From Udaeobacter sp046731855 (GTDB lineage: Bacteria > Verrucomicrobiota > Verrucomicrobiia > Chthoniobacterales > UBA10450): a stretch of 48,754 bases of DNA. The notes below the pieces were generated by a model that saw only the letters and a list, made by a program, of their open reading frames with translations, did no database searches and was not told where the DNA came from. Shown here in pieces: positions 34,499-42,772 of this stretch; position 1 is the first letter of the stretch; each line of letters opens with the position of its first letter. The position numbers and the translations under genes were made by a program. The stretch covers positions 1 through 48,754 of the forward strand of contig JBKPLX010000063.1 in assembly GCA_046731855.1 (NCBI GenBank), written 5' to 3'.

Positions 34499-35398
34499 AT
34501 GATCCAATCCTCACGTGTTCCTTCGTTTCTTCTTTCCGTTTTCTTTGCACTTCCCTTCGTCGCGGGACCGCTCCTGCTCGGGAGCCTTCGGGCAGCGGAG
34601 GAGAAAAAAATAGAGTTCCCCGCGGCCAGCCAGCACTCGGTGGTAAAACAGCGTGTCGGGTTGACCGATGTCGAGGTGGATTATTCGCGCCCGAACAAGA
34701 ACGACCGCGAGATCTTCGGCGGCTTGGTGCCTTACGGGAAGCTCTGGCGCACGGGCGCCAACGCGGTCACCAAAATTAAGTTTAGCAAGGGGGTAACGCT
34801 CGGTGGCAAGGAGATTCCGGCCGGTGAGTACGCACTCTTCACGATTCCGACAGCGAACGAGTGGACCATCATCCTTTCGAAGGACGCGAAGGTGCAGAGC
34901 ACGGCCGACTATAAGCAGGAGAACGATGCCGCGCGTCTTACGGCAAAGCCGGAACCCAATCCGGTCACAATCGAGACGTTCACCATTGGACTGGGTGATG
35001 TGAAAGGCGCTTCTGCAACGCTTAATTTCCTTTGGGATAAAACGCGTGTGCCTGTGAAGTTGACCACGGACGATGTCGAGCAGGTAAGCAAGGAACTCGA
35101 TGCAGCCGTTAGCGCAGGGACTCCACTCGACCCGCGCACCGCCTATCAGGCCGCTGCCTTTTACTACGATAACAACAAAGACATGGACCAGGCGGCGAAG
35201 TGGATCGACCAGGCGCTGGAGAAGAACCCGGACGCGTACTTCATGCACTACAAAAAGGCGCAGATTCAGGCGAAGCTTGGCAACAAGAAAGAAGCGACCG
35301 CCTCGGCGCAAAAGGCGATCGACATCCTGAAGAAAGACAAAGCGCCGGACGAGTCCGCGATCAAAAACGCGCAGCAGATCGTCGACAGCTCGAAGTGA
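34499..35398 (+). CDS. DUF2911 / TPR exported protein
   Basis: 299 residues. A long signal peptide (LLSVFFALPFVAGPLLLGSLRA) precedes the DUF2911 domain with its hallmark VEVDYSRPNKNDREIFGGLV, YGKLWRTGANAVTKIKFSKG and EIPAGEYALFTIPTANEWTI (residues about 55-145). TPR-type helices follow (YDNNKDMDQAAKWIDQALEK, KAQIQAKLGNKKEATASAQK). The DUF2911 function is unknown. The gene lies between the two copies of the tRNA-Glu 3' end. Confidence 0.9.
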   Translation: MIQSSRVPSFLLSVFFALPFVAGPLLLGSLRAAEEKKIEFPAASQHSVVKQRVGLTDVEVDYSRPNKNDREIFGGLVPYGKLWRTGANAVTKIKFSKGVTLGGKEIPAGEYALFTIPTANEWTIILSKDAKVQSTADYKQENDAARLTAKPEPNPVTIETFTIGLGDVKGASATLNFLWDKTRVPVKLTTDDVEQVSKELDAAVSAGTPLDPRTAYQAAAFYYDNNKDMDQAAKWIDQALEKNPDAYFMHYKKAQIQAKLGNKKEATASAQKAIDILKKDKAPDESAIKNAQQIVDSSK

Positions 35399-35446
35399 GG
35401 ATCAAAGCGGACGATCATATGCCGTCGCTCGTGGCCGCAGCACATG

Positions 35447-35473
35447 AAAAGGTTACAGACGGGTAACCTTTCC
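35447..35473. terminator. Hairpin after the DUF2911 gene
   Basis: AAAGGTTAC-AGACGG-GTAACCTTT has a 9-bp stem and a short loop, 50 bases after the DUF2911 stop. There is no long T-run afterwards, so termination is only likely. Confidence 0.4.
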
Positions 35474-35683
35474 ATCGTTGTCAGATCGGGGCTCAATCGT
35501 ACGTTGAAAACTAGTCTCCGTGGGGACATGCTGGGTTTTTGGGAGCAAGGGAGCATTACCCGGTGTGTCCTCACTCCTTTTTTGCCCAAATCGCCGGTCC
35601 TTCCTGGCAGATCTTCGCCTTCGTCAGCGATTGACAGTTCCAGTCGAATTCGTTGCGAATTCGGCTGAAGCCCTCATTTCGAT

Positions 35684-35758
35684 TGGCAGCGCGTACGGGA
35701 GTCGAACCCGTGTACCAGCCTTGAGAGGGCTGTGTCCTAACCACTAGACGAACGCGCC
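35684..35758 (-). tRNA. tRNA-Glu (anticodon CUC)
   Basis: 75 bases including encoded CCA. Minus strand begins GGCGCGTTCGTCTAGTGGTT; the anticodon arm CAGCC-CTCTCAA-GGCTG gives CUC, reading GAG. T loop TTCGACT and the D-loop sequence AGTGGTTAGGA are normal. Its 3' end is duplicated at 34196-34223. Confidence 0.93.
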
Positions 35759-35774
35759 AAAGAACAGGGTGTGA

Positions 35775-36389
35775 TTAGGAATACCGCAATGACTGTGGGC
35801 TGGCAAGGTAGCTAAACCGCTTGTGCCGTTTCTCTTTCTTCTTCTTGTGCTTATCTGCGGGCTTCTTCTTAAACGCAGGTGTACCTGACGGGGTTGGCGA
35901 AGGTGTAGAGGTGTCTGGGGTAGGCCTCACGCGTGGCTGAGCCAGCATACCCTGATGAGACGTCTTCAACGCCTGCAGCGCCAATTTGAGTTCCGGAGTC
36001 GTAGCGAGTGCCGACATCCGTTCGTAATACACGTTGTAGTAATTGCGGAGCCGATTTCTCTTTTCCAAATCAGTCCGCGCAGACTGCGCGTACGCCTTGG
36101 CTGACTGTACCACCGGGTCATTCACTGTCCGATTTTTCAGTTGTCTCCATTCCTTGTGCACTCGCAATTCATCCGCTTGCGGTCCGAGGGATCTCGGTTT
36201 TGAAAAATTCTGGTCAAGCTGCGATATCTCGGGTAGTTCGGGGCCATTAGGGGGCTCAGGCGAGGGCGTAGGTTCCAGTTGATCTTGCTCCTCATAAAGA
36301 TCCACATTCGGCGGAGCGGCGTCCTGTCCGTGCAGCGTCAATGCCATGCCAATTAGTGTCGCTGAAACGATTAAGCCGTATGTTTTCAT
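35775..36389 (-). CDS. Exported Pro- and Lys-rich protein of unknown function
   Basis: 204 residues with a signal peptide (YGLIVSATLIGMALTLHG). The N-terminal part is Pro/Glu-rich (LEPTPSPEPPNGPELPEI), the middle is helical (VVQSAKAYAQSARTDLEKRN, YYNVYYERMSALATTPEL), and the C-terminal 50 residues are Pro/Thr-rich then strongly basic (KKKPADKHKKKKEKRHKR). No family identified. It reaches to within 80 bp of tRNA-Pro and lies close to tRNA-Glu. Confidence 0.6.
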   Translation of the reverse strand: MKTYGLIVSATLIGMALTLHGQDAAPPNVDLYEEQDQLEPTPSPEPPNGPELPEISQLDQNFSKPRSLGPQADELRVHKEWRQLKNRTVNDPVVQSAKAYAQSARTDLEKRNRLRNYYNVYYERMSALATTPELKLALQALKTSHQGMLAQPRVRPTPDTSTPSPTPSGTPAFKKKPADKHKKKKEKRHKRFSYLASPQSLRYS

Positions 36390-36468
36390 TCCCCAGTTTC
36401 GTCTGCAATGTAACTGAATTTCGGGATGCGGGAAGGCGCTATCCGTGATAAAGAATCACGCCGCAGCA

Positions 36469-36543
<75 letters not shown>

Positions 36544-36554
36544 GTTTGATCGCA

Positions 36555-39287
36555 TCAGACGTTGTAATCCAAATTAGGCGCTAATCGCTTTTCCACCGCG
36601 GTTACCGATTCTTCGTGCCGGGTGGCATAATCCACGACTTGATCGCGCCCAATTTGTCCGACTCCGAAATATTTCGCCTCGGGATGCGAAAAATAAAGTC
36701 CGCTCACGCTGGCACCGGGATGCATCGCAAATGATTCGGTCAGCTTAATGCCAGCGTTGTGCTCGGCATCCAGCAACTCGAACAATGGTCCCTTCTCTGC
36801 GTGATCGGGACAGGCGGGATAACCGGCAGCCGGCCGGATACCGCGATATTTTTCGCGGATTAGATCGGCATGAGACAGCTGTTCGTCGCGCCCGAATCCC
36901 CACGCAATCCGCGTTTCTTGGTGCAGATACTCAGCAAACGCTTCAGCTAATCGATCTGCCAGCGCTTTGGCCATGATGGCGCTGTAATCATCATGCTGCT
37001 GTTTGAATTCCTCTGCGACTTCGTCAGCACCGTGAATGGAAACCGCGAATCCGCCAAGATAATCCTGTAGCGGCGGTTGGCGCCTATCCTGAGCGGAGTC
37101 GAAGGAACCGCCATTTACTGGCGCAACATAATCCGCCAGGCAATGGTTAAATTGTCCCGCCGGCTTTTGCATTTGCTGACGGAGGAAGTAAAACGTGGCG
37201 AGCTCCTTCGTGCGATCGTCATCAGCATAAAGATCCACATCATCGCCGACTGAGTTTGCTCGCCAAAAAGCGTGAACACCGCGCGCGACGAGCAGATTTT
37301 TTGCGACAATCCGATCAAGAAGGTTCTGCGCATCATCGAACAGTTCGCGCGCTTGATTGCCAACCTTGGGGTCTTCAAAAATCGCGGGATAACGCCCGCG
37401 CAATTCCCAGGCGTGGAAAAACGGCGACCAATCGATATACTCGGCCAGCGTCCGCAGCGAAAAAGAGCGTACGGCGTCATCCTGAACGGATCCCGCAGTT
37501 TGGTAAACGCGGACGCCCAAAAATTCCGGTTTAGGTGGAACATAGTTGCTCCAATCAATCGGCGTCCGGTTTGCTCGTGCTTCTTCGAGCGTCAGCAAAT
37601 TCTTTCGCTGTGTTCTTGCCGAATGATCCCGGCGCAAGCGTTCATAGTCTTCGCGCGTTTTTTTATCGAAGGCGGACTTGAGTTCTTCGTTCAGGAGCGA
37701 ATTAACAACGCCCACCGCACGCGAGGCGTCCAGAACGTGCACAGTACTTGCCTGGTAATGCGGTGCGATCTTCACCGCGGTGTGCGCCCGGCTCGTGGTG
37801 GCTCCGCCGATCAACAGCGGTAAACGAAATCCTTCCCGCTCCATCTCCTGCGCGACATGCACCATCTCGTCCAGCGATGGTGTAATCAGGCCGCTCAGGC
37901 CAATCACGTCCGCTTGTTTTTCTCGGGCTGTTTCCAGAATTTTTGCGGCCGGCACCATTACACCAAGGTCGACAACGTCGTAGTTGTTACATTGCAGCAC
38001 TACCCCGACAATGTTTTTGCCGATATCATGCACGTCGCCTTTCACCGTTGCCATCACGATGCGTCCCTGCGGTTTCGCGCCGGCGGATTTCTCCGCTTCC
38101 ATGAATGGCATCAGATAGGCGACAGCTTTTTTCATTACTCGCGCGCTCTTCACAACCTGCGGCAGGAACATTTTGCCGGAGCCGAATAAGTCGCCAACCA
38201 CGCTCATTCCGGCCATGAGCGGTCCCTCAATTACATCGAGGGGTCGTTTGCATGTTTGACGCGCTTCCTCGGTATCGACGTCGATGTAGTCGACAATGCC
38301 TTTAACCAACGCGTGTTTCAGACGCTCTTCGACAGGCTCTTTTCGCCAAGCTTTGTCGGCGACTGGTGTTTTATCCTTCGCTTTGACGTTTTCTGCGAAC
38401 TCAACCAGCCGCTCCGTTGCATCATCTCGCCGGTTCAACAACACATCTTCGACGCGTTCTCGTAACTGCGGGTCAATTTCTTCGTATACCGCCAGTTGTC
38501 CGGCATTGATGATTCCCATGTCGAGACCTGCGCGAATGGCGTGAAAGAGAAACGCGGCATGCATCGCCTCGCGAACGGTGTTGTTACCGCGAAACGAAAA
38601 TGAAATGTTGCTCACGCCGCCGCTGACACGCGCGCCCGGAAGATTCTTTTTGATCCACTGCGTCGCTTTGATGAAATCGACCGCGTAATTCCGATGTTCT
38701 TCGAGCCCGGTAGCGACCGTCAAAATGTTTGGATCGAAGATAATGTCACTCGCAGGGAAACCTGCTTGCTTGGTCAAGAGATCATACGCCCGCGCGCAGA
38801 TCTCGATTTTGCGCTGAAAATTATCCGCCTGACCTTGCTCATCGAACGCCATTATGATCGCTGCAGCGCCATATCGCCTGATGAGTCGGGCTTGCCGGAG
38901 AAAGTCTTCTTCGCCGTTTTTCAAGCTGATGGAATTCACCACCGCTTTTCCCTGCAAGCATTTGAGCCCTGCTTCGATAACGCTCCACTTCGAGCTGTCG
39001 ATCACAATTGGAATTCGCGTGATCTCAGGTTCGCTGCCGATCAGATTCAGAAAGCGGACCATGGCCGCCTCCGAGTCGATCATCCCTTCGTCCATGTTCA
39101 CGTCGAGAAGGTTCGCGCCGCCCTGCACCTGCTGACGCGCTACAGCCAGAGCGCCGTCGAAATCGCCCGCGAGAATCAGCTTCGAAAACTTCGGCGATCC
39201 CGTGATATTGGTGCGCTCGCCGATGACAACAAAGCCGAACTCCGGCGTAATGTTCAACGGTTCGAGCCCGGAAAGTCGCAGAATCAT
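36555..39287 (-). CDS. metH: Methionine synthase, pterin/cobalamin/activation part (MetH C-terminal gene)
   Basis: 910 residues from ATG 39287. Order: pterin-binding domain with VIGERTNITGS, cap and cobalamin domain with GDVHDIGKN (His420 is the axial cobalt ligand), and AdoMet reactivation domain ending in RPAAGYPACPDH. The methyl group passes from methyl-tetrahydrofolate through cobalamin to homocysteine, whose binding domain is encoded by the gene just upstream. The start overlaps that gene's stop as ATGA. In the reactivation domain (residues about 725-741) a repeat-derived insertion (GGSFDSAQDRRQPPLQ) replaces a short loop before DYLGGFAV; the rest looks intact. Confidence 0.95.
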   Translation of the reverse strand: MILRLSGLEPLNITPEFGFVVIGERTNITGSPKFSKLILAGDFDGALAVARQQVQGGANLLDVNMDEGMIDSEAAMVRFLNLIGSEPEITRIPIVIDSSKWSVIEAGLKCLQGKAVVNSISLKNGEEDFLRQARLIRRYGAAAIIMAFDEQGQADNFQRKIEICARAYDLLTKQAGFPASDIIFDPNILTVATGLEEHRNYAVDFIKATQWIKKNLPGARVSGGVSNISFSFRGNNTVREAMHAAFLFHAIRAGLDMGIINAGQLAVYEEIDPQLRERVEDVLLNRRDDATERLVEFAENVKAKDKTPVADKAWRKEPVEERLKHALVKGIVDYIDVDTEEARQTCKRPLDVIEGPLMAGMSVVGDLFGSGKMFLPQVVKSARVMKKAVAYLMPFMEAEKSAGAKPQGRIVMATVKGDVHDIGKNIVGVVLQCNNYDVVDLGVMVPAAKILETAREKQADVIGLSGLITPSLDEMVHVAQEMEREGFRLPLLIGGATTSRAHTAVKIAPHYQASTVHVLDASRAVGVVNSLLNEELKSAFDKKTREDYERLRRDHSARTQRKNLLTLEEARANRTPIDWSNYVPPKPEFLGVRVYQTAGSVQDDAVRSFSLRTLAEYIDWSPFFHAWELRGRYPAIFEDPKVGNQARELFDDAQNLLDRIVAKNLLVARGVHAFWRANSVGDDVDLYADDDRTKELATFYFLRQQMQKPAGQFNHCLADYVAPVNGGSFDSAQDRRQPPLQDYLGGFAVSIHGADEVAEEFKQQHDDYSAIMAKALADRLAEAFAEYLHQETRIAWGFGRDEQLSHADLIREKYRGIRPAAGYPACPDHAEKGPLFELLDAEHNAGIKLTESFAMHPGASVSGLYFSHPEAKYFGVGQIGRDQVVDYATRHEESVTAVEKRLAPNLDYNV
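37072..37112. repeat. Palindromic repeat fragment inside metH
   Basis: Ends GGCGGTT (37072-37078) and AACCGCC (37106-37112) form an inverted repeat around ATCCTGAGCGGAGTCGAAGG, the core of a common bacterial dispersed repeat related to that after lysS. It stays in frame. Confidence 0.7.
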
Positions 39288-40384
39288 GTGTTGCTGATTG
39301 TTCTTTTCACAGCACGCGGTGAGAATTTCTGCGTTAGTTTTGCCAGCGCTCGAATATGATCCGGCGTTGTGCCGCAGCAACCACCCACAACGTTGAGCCA
39401 GCCATTCTCTGCCCACTTCGCGACCTTGGGTGCGAAAGTTTCTGCTGTTTCTGGAAAACCGGTCGGCGAGAGGGGATCCGGCAGACCCGCGTTTGGATAA
39501 GCGCTCATGTAGTAGGGCGAAACGCGTGCCAGCTCTTCCACGAACGGTTCCATTTCATCCGGACCGAGTGAACAATTCAAACCGACGATGAGCGGCTCCG
39601 CGTGCGCGATCGATATGAGCGATGCTTCGACGGTTTGCCCGCTCAAGTTTCGGCCGGATTTGTCGATCACAGTGCCCGAGATCATCAACGGCACGTTGCG
39701 TCCGGTTTTTTCCAGAGCATCCGCGATGGCAAACAGCGCTGCTTTTCCGTTGAGTGTGTCGAAAATCGTTTCGACAATAAATAGATCCACGCCGCCTTCG
39801 AGCAGGGCTTTGGCTTCTTCGAAATAAGTTTGGCGAAGTTGATCGAATGAGACCGCTCGAAATGCCGGATCGTTTACGTCAGGTGAGATCGAACCTGCTA
39901 CTGGAAGCGGTCCCATTGATCCGCCAACAAATCGTTGCTGCCCGGTTTCATTCGCAACGCGATCCGCGGCGCGTCTCGCGATCTTGGCCGCTTCAAAATT
40001 AACTTCCTGAACGAGCGCGCGAAGATCGGCATCGTCCACCACGCGCTGAAAGAATTCCTGATCTTTGCGACCACGCGTGGGCTCGTCCTGAAACAGGAAA
40101 TCGTTCAGGCCTATGGTTGTTCCGCTGAATGTGTTCGTTTCGACAACGTCAGCGCCGGCATTGAGATAATCGGCGTGAATTTCCTCGACGACTTGCGGCC
40201 GTGTTAGATTGAGCAGTTCCAGGCTGCCCTTGAGGTCCTTGCCCTTCCAATCGCGGAACCGTTTTCCTCGATACTCCGCCTCCGACAGTTTGTAGCGCTG
40301 GATCATCGTACCCATGGCGCCATCGAGAAGAACGATTCGTTCGCGCAGGAGCGCTTCCAAGGGATGAAGACCGTTTGTAGTCAT
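39284..40384 (-). CDS. metH: Methionine synthase, homocysteine-binding part (MetH N-terminal gene)
   Basis: 366 residues. The homocysteine methyltransferase domain is complete: LDGAMGTMIQRYKLSE at the start, zinc ligands in GLNCSLGPDEM (Cys) and GGCCGTTPDHI (Cys-Cys). It stops as TGA sharing bases with the following ATG (ATGA). The break falls in the linker where the E. coli-type MetH passes from homocysteine to pterin domain, so this is gene fission, not a frameshift. Upstream DNA shows no recognisable riboswitch. Confidence 0.93.
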   Translation of the reverse strand: MTTNGLHPLEALLRERIVLLDGAMGTMIQRYKLSEAEYRGKRFRDWKGKDLKGSLELLNLTRPQVVEEIHADYLNAGADVVETNTFSGTTIGLNDFLFQDEPTRGRKDQEFFQRVVDDADLRALVQEVNFEAAKIARRAADRVANETGQQRFVGGSMGPLPVAGSISPDVNDPAFRAVSFDQLRQTYFEEAKALLEGGVDLFIVETIFDTLNGKAALFAIADALEKTGRNVPLMISGTVIDKSGRNLSGQTVEASLISIAHAEPLIVGLNCSLGPDEMEPFVEELARVSPYYMSAYPNAGLPDPLSPTGFPETAETFAPKVAKWAENGWLNVVGGCCGTTPDHIRALAKLTQKFSPRAVKRTISNT

Positions 40385-40442
40385 GATTGTCCGGGAACTA
40401 AAGAGCGTTTCCCCAACGAATCAAGTAACAAATTGACGTATC

Positions 40443-40547
40443 ATGATGCGTAGATGTGTTGGCTGGATCTTACTCGTGTTCCTGCTCTTATTCGTAATCA
40501 TTACTCCAGCTGCGCAGGCTACGATCAAAATGACGAAATCCGAATGA
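40443..40547 (+). pseudogene. Signal-peptide remnant ending in repeat DNA
   Basis: 34-codon frame: a fine signal peptide (RRCVGWILLVFLLLFVIITP, AAQA) followed by only TIKMTKSE and stop. The last codons come from a dispersed repeat (ATGACGAAATCCGAATGACG), whose inverted half CGTCATTCG lies at 40586-40594. It looks like an exported-protein gene whose body was replaced by the repeat. Confidence 0.4.
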
Positions 40548-40653
40548 CGAGTGTCGAAATTATGTCGAGCGATCCGGACTTCTTTCGTCATTCGAACCTC
40601 GTTATTGTCAATTGTCTCGACTTCTCCAGATGTGACGATTAGCTCAGTGCGCC

Positions 40654-41886
40654 ATGGAGGCGGTACAGCTCTTCAGGTCGCTCGATCGCAATCAACGAAA
40701 CACGTTCCTGGCTTGCTTCCTGGGGTGGGCACTCGACGCCTTCGATTTCTTCCTTCTTACGTTCGTGATCGTGCCGATTGCGGGCGACTTTGGCACCAGC
40801 ATCGCCGAGCTGACCTACGCGATCACACTCACACTGGCGATGCGCCCATTGGGCGCGTTCATCTTCGGATTGCTTGGCGACCGGTTCGGACGGCGCATCC
40901 CGCTGATGATCGACATCATCTTTTACTCTCTCATGGAATTGCTCACGGCGTTTTCTCCCAATTACACTTGGCTGCTGATTTTCCGCGCGCTTTACGGAAT
41001 CGGCATGGGCGGAGAATGGGGACTTGGCGCGTCGCTGGCAATGGAGACTTTGCCAACTGCAGCGCGCGGATTGTTCTCGGGAATCTTACAACAAGGTTAT
41101 GCGTTTGGTTATCTGCTGGCGGCCGTTGTGTATTGGATCGTGTTTCCCTTCTTCGGCTGGCGCGGCCTCTTCGTCGCGGGAGCGCTGCCTGCTTTTCTTG
41201 TGCTCTACATCCGTGTGCACGTGCCTGAATCGCCGGTTTGGCTGCAGCGACAGCGCGAGACGCTTGATTTTTGGGGCGATCTGCTGGTTGTACTAAAGCG
41301 CCACTGGGTTCTCTTTGTTTATGTGATCCTATTGATGACGGCGTTCAACGCCATGTCTCATGGGACCCAGGACATGTATCAAACTTTTCTGGGTGAACAA
41401 CGCCACTATGGTGTAACGCAGAAGGCCGCGACAGGTGTCATTTACGCTATTGGTGCAATCTGCGGCGGAACACTAGTTGGCCATCTGTCGCAAAAATGGG
41501 GACGCCGGCGCTCGATTATTTTGACTGCGATATTCGGTATAATCCTTATTCCGCTCTGGGTTTTTCCGCCCGGCTTCGCGCTTCTTGTCATCGGCGGGTT
41601 TGCCATGCAATTCATGGTGCAGGGTGCGTGGGGAATCGTCCCCGTGCATTTGAATGAACTTTCGCCCGGCGCAGTTCGCGGGACCTTTCCCGGGGTTGCA
41701 TATCAACTTGGAAATTTGTTCGCCGCCAACACCGCCGTCATCGAAGCCAGATTGGCCGACCATTTCCGTGACGCAAGCGGGCATCCTGACTATGCAAAGG
41801 CGCTTGCGCTTTTTGCGCTGGTGATCTTTTTGGTTTTGATATTCCTCGCCGCAATCGGGCGTGAAGAGCGCGGAAAAGAATTTTAG
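40654..41886 (+). CDS. MFS transporter, sialate/lactate-type (SHS-like)
   Basis: 410 residues, twelve helices. N-terminal FLGWALDAFDFFLLTFV with the D..DFF.L pattern, signature loop GDRFGRRIPLM between helices two and three and RALYGIGMGGEWGLGASLAM, as in the sialic-acid/lactate:H+ symporter group of the MFS. The substrate is a carboxylate at best guess. Its stop overlaps the convergent amidase's stop by four bases. Confidence 0.9.
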   Translation: MEAVQLFRSLDRNQRNTFLACFLGWALDAFDFFLLTFVIVPIAGDFGTSIAELTYAITLTLAMRPLGAFIFGLLGDRFGRRIPLMIDIIFYSLMELLTAFSPNYTWLLIFRALYGIGMGGEWGLGASLAMETLPTAARGLFSGILQQGYAFGYLLAAVVYWIVFPFFGWRGLFVAGALPAFLVLYIRVHVPESPVWLQRQRETLDFWGDLLVVLKRHWVLFVYVILLMTAFNAMSHGTQDMYQTFLGEQRHYGVTQKAATGVIYAIGAICGGTLVGHLSQKWGRRRSIILTAIFGIILIPLWVFPPGFALLVIGGFAMQFMVQGAWGIVPVHLNELSPGAVRGTFPGVAYQLGNLFAANTAVIEARLADHFRDASGHPDYAKALALFALVIFLVLIFLAAIGREERGKEF

Positions 41887-42617
41887 CGGTGGGTAGCGCT
41901 TGGCGTCAGGCCGGTTCCCCCCGTGGACGATTCTGTTTGTGGCTGCGATTGCGCAGCCACCTGAGTCGACGGGCGGTAAACGCCGGAGCCGAAGCGTTGC
42001 TCGACAATTGCTTCCGCGATTCGATCTGCGAGTAGTTCGCGATATTCCCAATCGCGCGTCTTGTTACCCTCGGAGCGATTGCTCAAGTATCCGCATTCTA
42101 CCAGTACCGCAGGACAGCTTGCCAGGCGCAGCACGCGAAAATTCGCCGTGTGCACGCCACCATTTGCGGAATTCGGGATGGTCATCAGTTTTCCCTGGAT
42201 CTGGCTGGCCAGATCGAATGAGGCGCCCGAATGATAGTACGTTTCGAATCCGCGAATCCGACGCTTGCGCGAATCGTTGAAGTGAATGCTCACAAAAATT
42301 GCATTTTTCTGTTTATTCTCGATAGCCACACGATCGTTCAATTCGATAAAGACATCCGAGTTACGGGTCATCACGGTTTTCAGCTGAGATTCGCGGAGCT
42401 TTCGGTTGAGGCGCTGGGCAACATCGAGGGCGATCATCTTTTCCGGTGGACCGTAGCGGCGATATGCGCCGCTATCTTTACCCCCATGTCCTGCGTCCAC
42501 AACCACAGTATTGAAAGTCTTACTCGTGTTTTTGACCCCGGTAGTCGTGACGGTACTGCAAGCAGCTAACGAAGCGAAAAAAGCGATTGTAACGAGACGA
42601 GTGACCTGGCGTAGCAT
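41883..42617 (-). CDS. N-acetylmuramoyl-L-alanine amidase, lipoprotein, Amidase_3 type
   Basis: 244 residues from ATG 42617; the longer frame to 42731 is rejected because a lipobox (ASLAAC) sits right after MLRQVTRLVTIAFF. The catalytic set is complete: VVVDAGHGGKDSGA (His), GPPEKMIALDVAQRL (Glu), FVSIHFNDS (His), and VLVECGYLSNRSE (Glu). Unlike the first amidase it is lipid-anchored and lacks the basic tail, ending in a Pro/Ser/Gln-rich stretch. It hydrolyses the MurNAc-L-alanine bond. The upstream polysaccharide deacetylase gene diverges from it. Confidence 0.92.
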   Translation of the reverse strand: MLRQVTRLVTIAFFASLAACSTVTTTGVKNTSKTFNTVVVDAGHGGKDSGAYRRYGPPEKMIALDVAQRLNRKLRESQLKTVMTRNSDVFIELNDRVAIENKQKNAIFVSIHFNDSRKRRIRGFETYYHSGASFDLASQIQGKLMTIPNSANGGVHTANFRVLRLASCPAVLVECGYLSNRSEGNKTRDWEYRELLADRIAEAIVEQRFGSGVYRPSTQVAAQSQPQTESSTGGTGLTPSATHR

Positions 42618-42772
42618 CCTGATTTTATAGCAAAGAATAGGTCTTCTACCAAAAAATTTTTCTCCTCGGGGTCGAACGATGCAACGTAATTGGATGACGT
42701 GCTGTCTATTGGTCGCAGTCGCAAAAAGCACTTGTGTTTTGTGCTGGCGTGCTTAATCCCTTTACTTCTTTT

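Noticed and set aside
40385..40442. SAM or cobalamin riboswitch upstream of metH
   Set aside because: No consensus cores or suitable stems could be found in the DNA before 40384.
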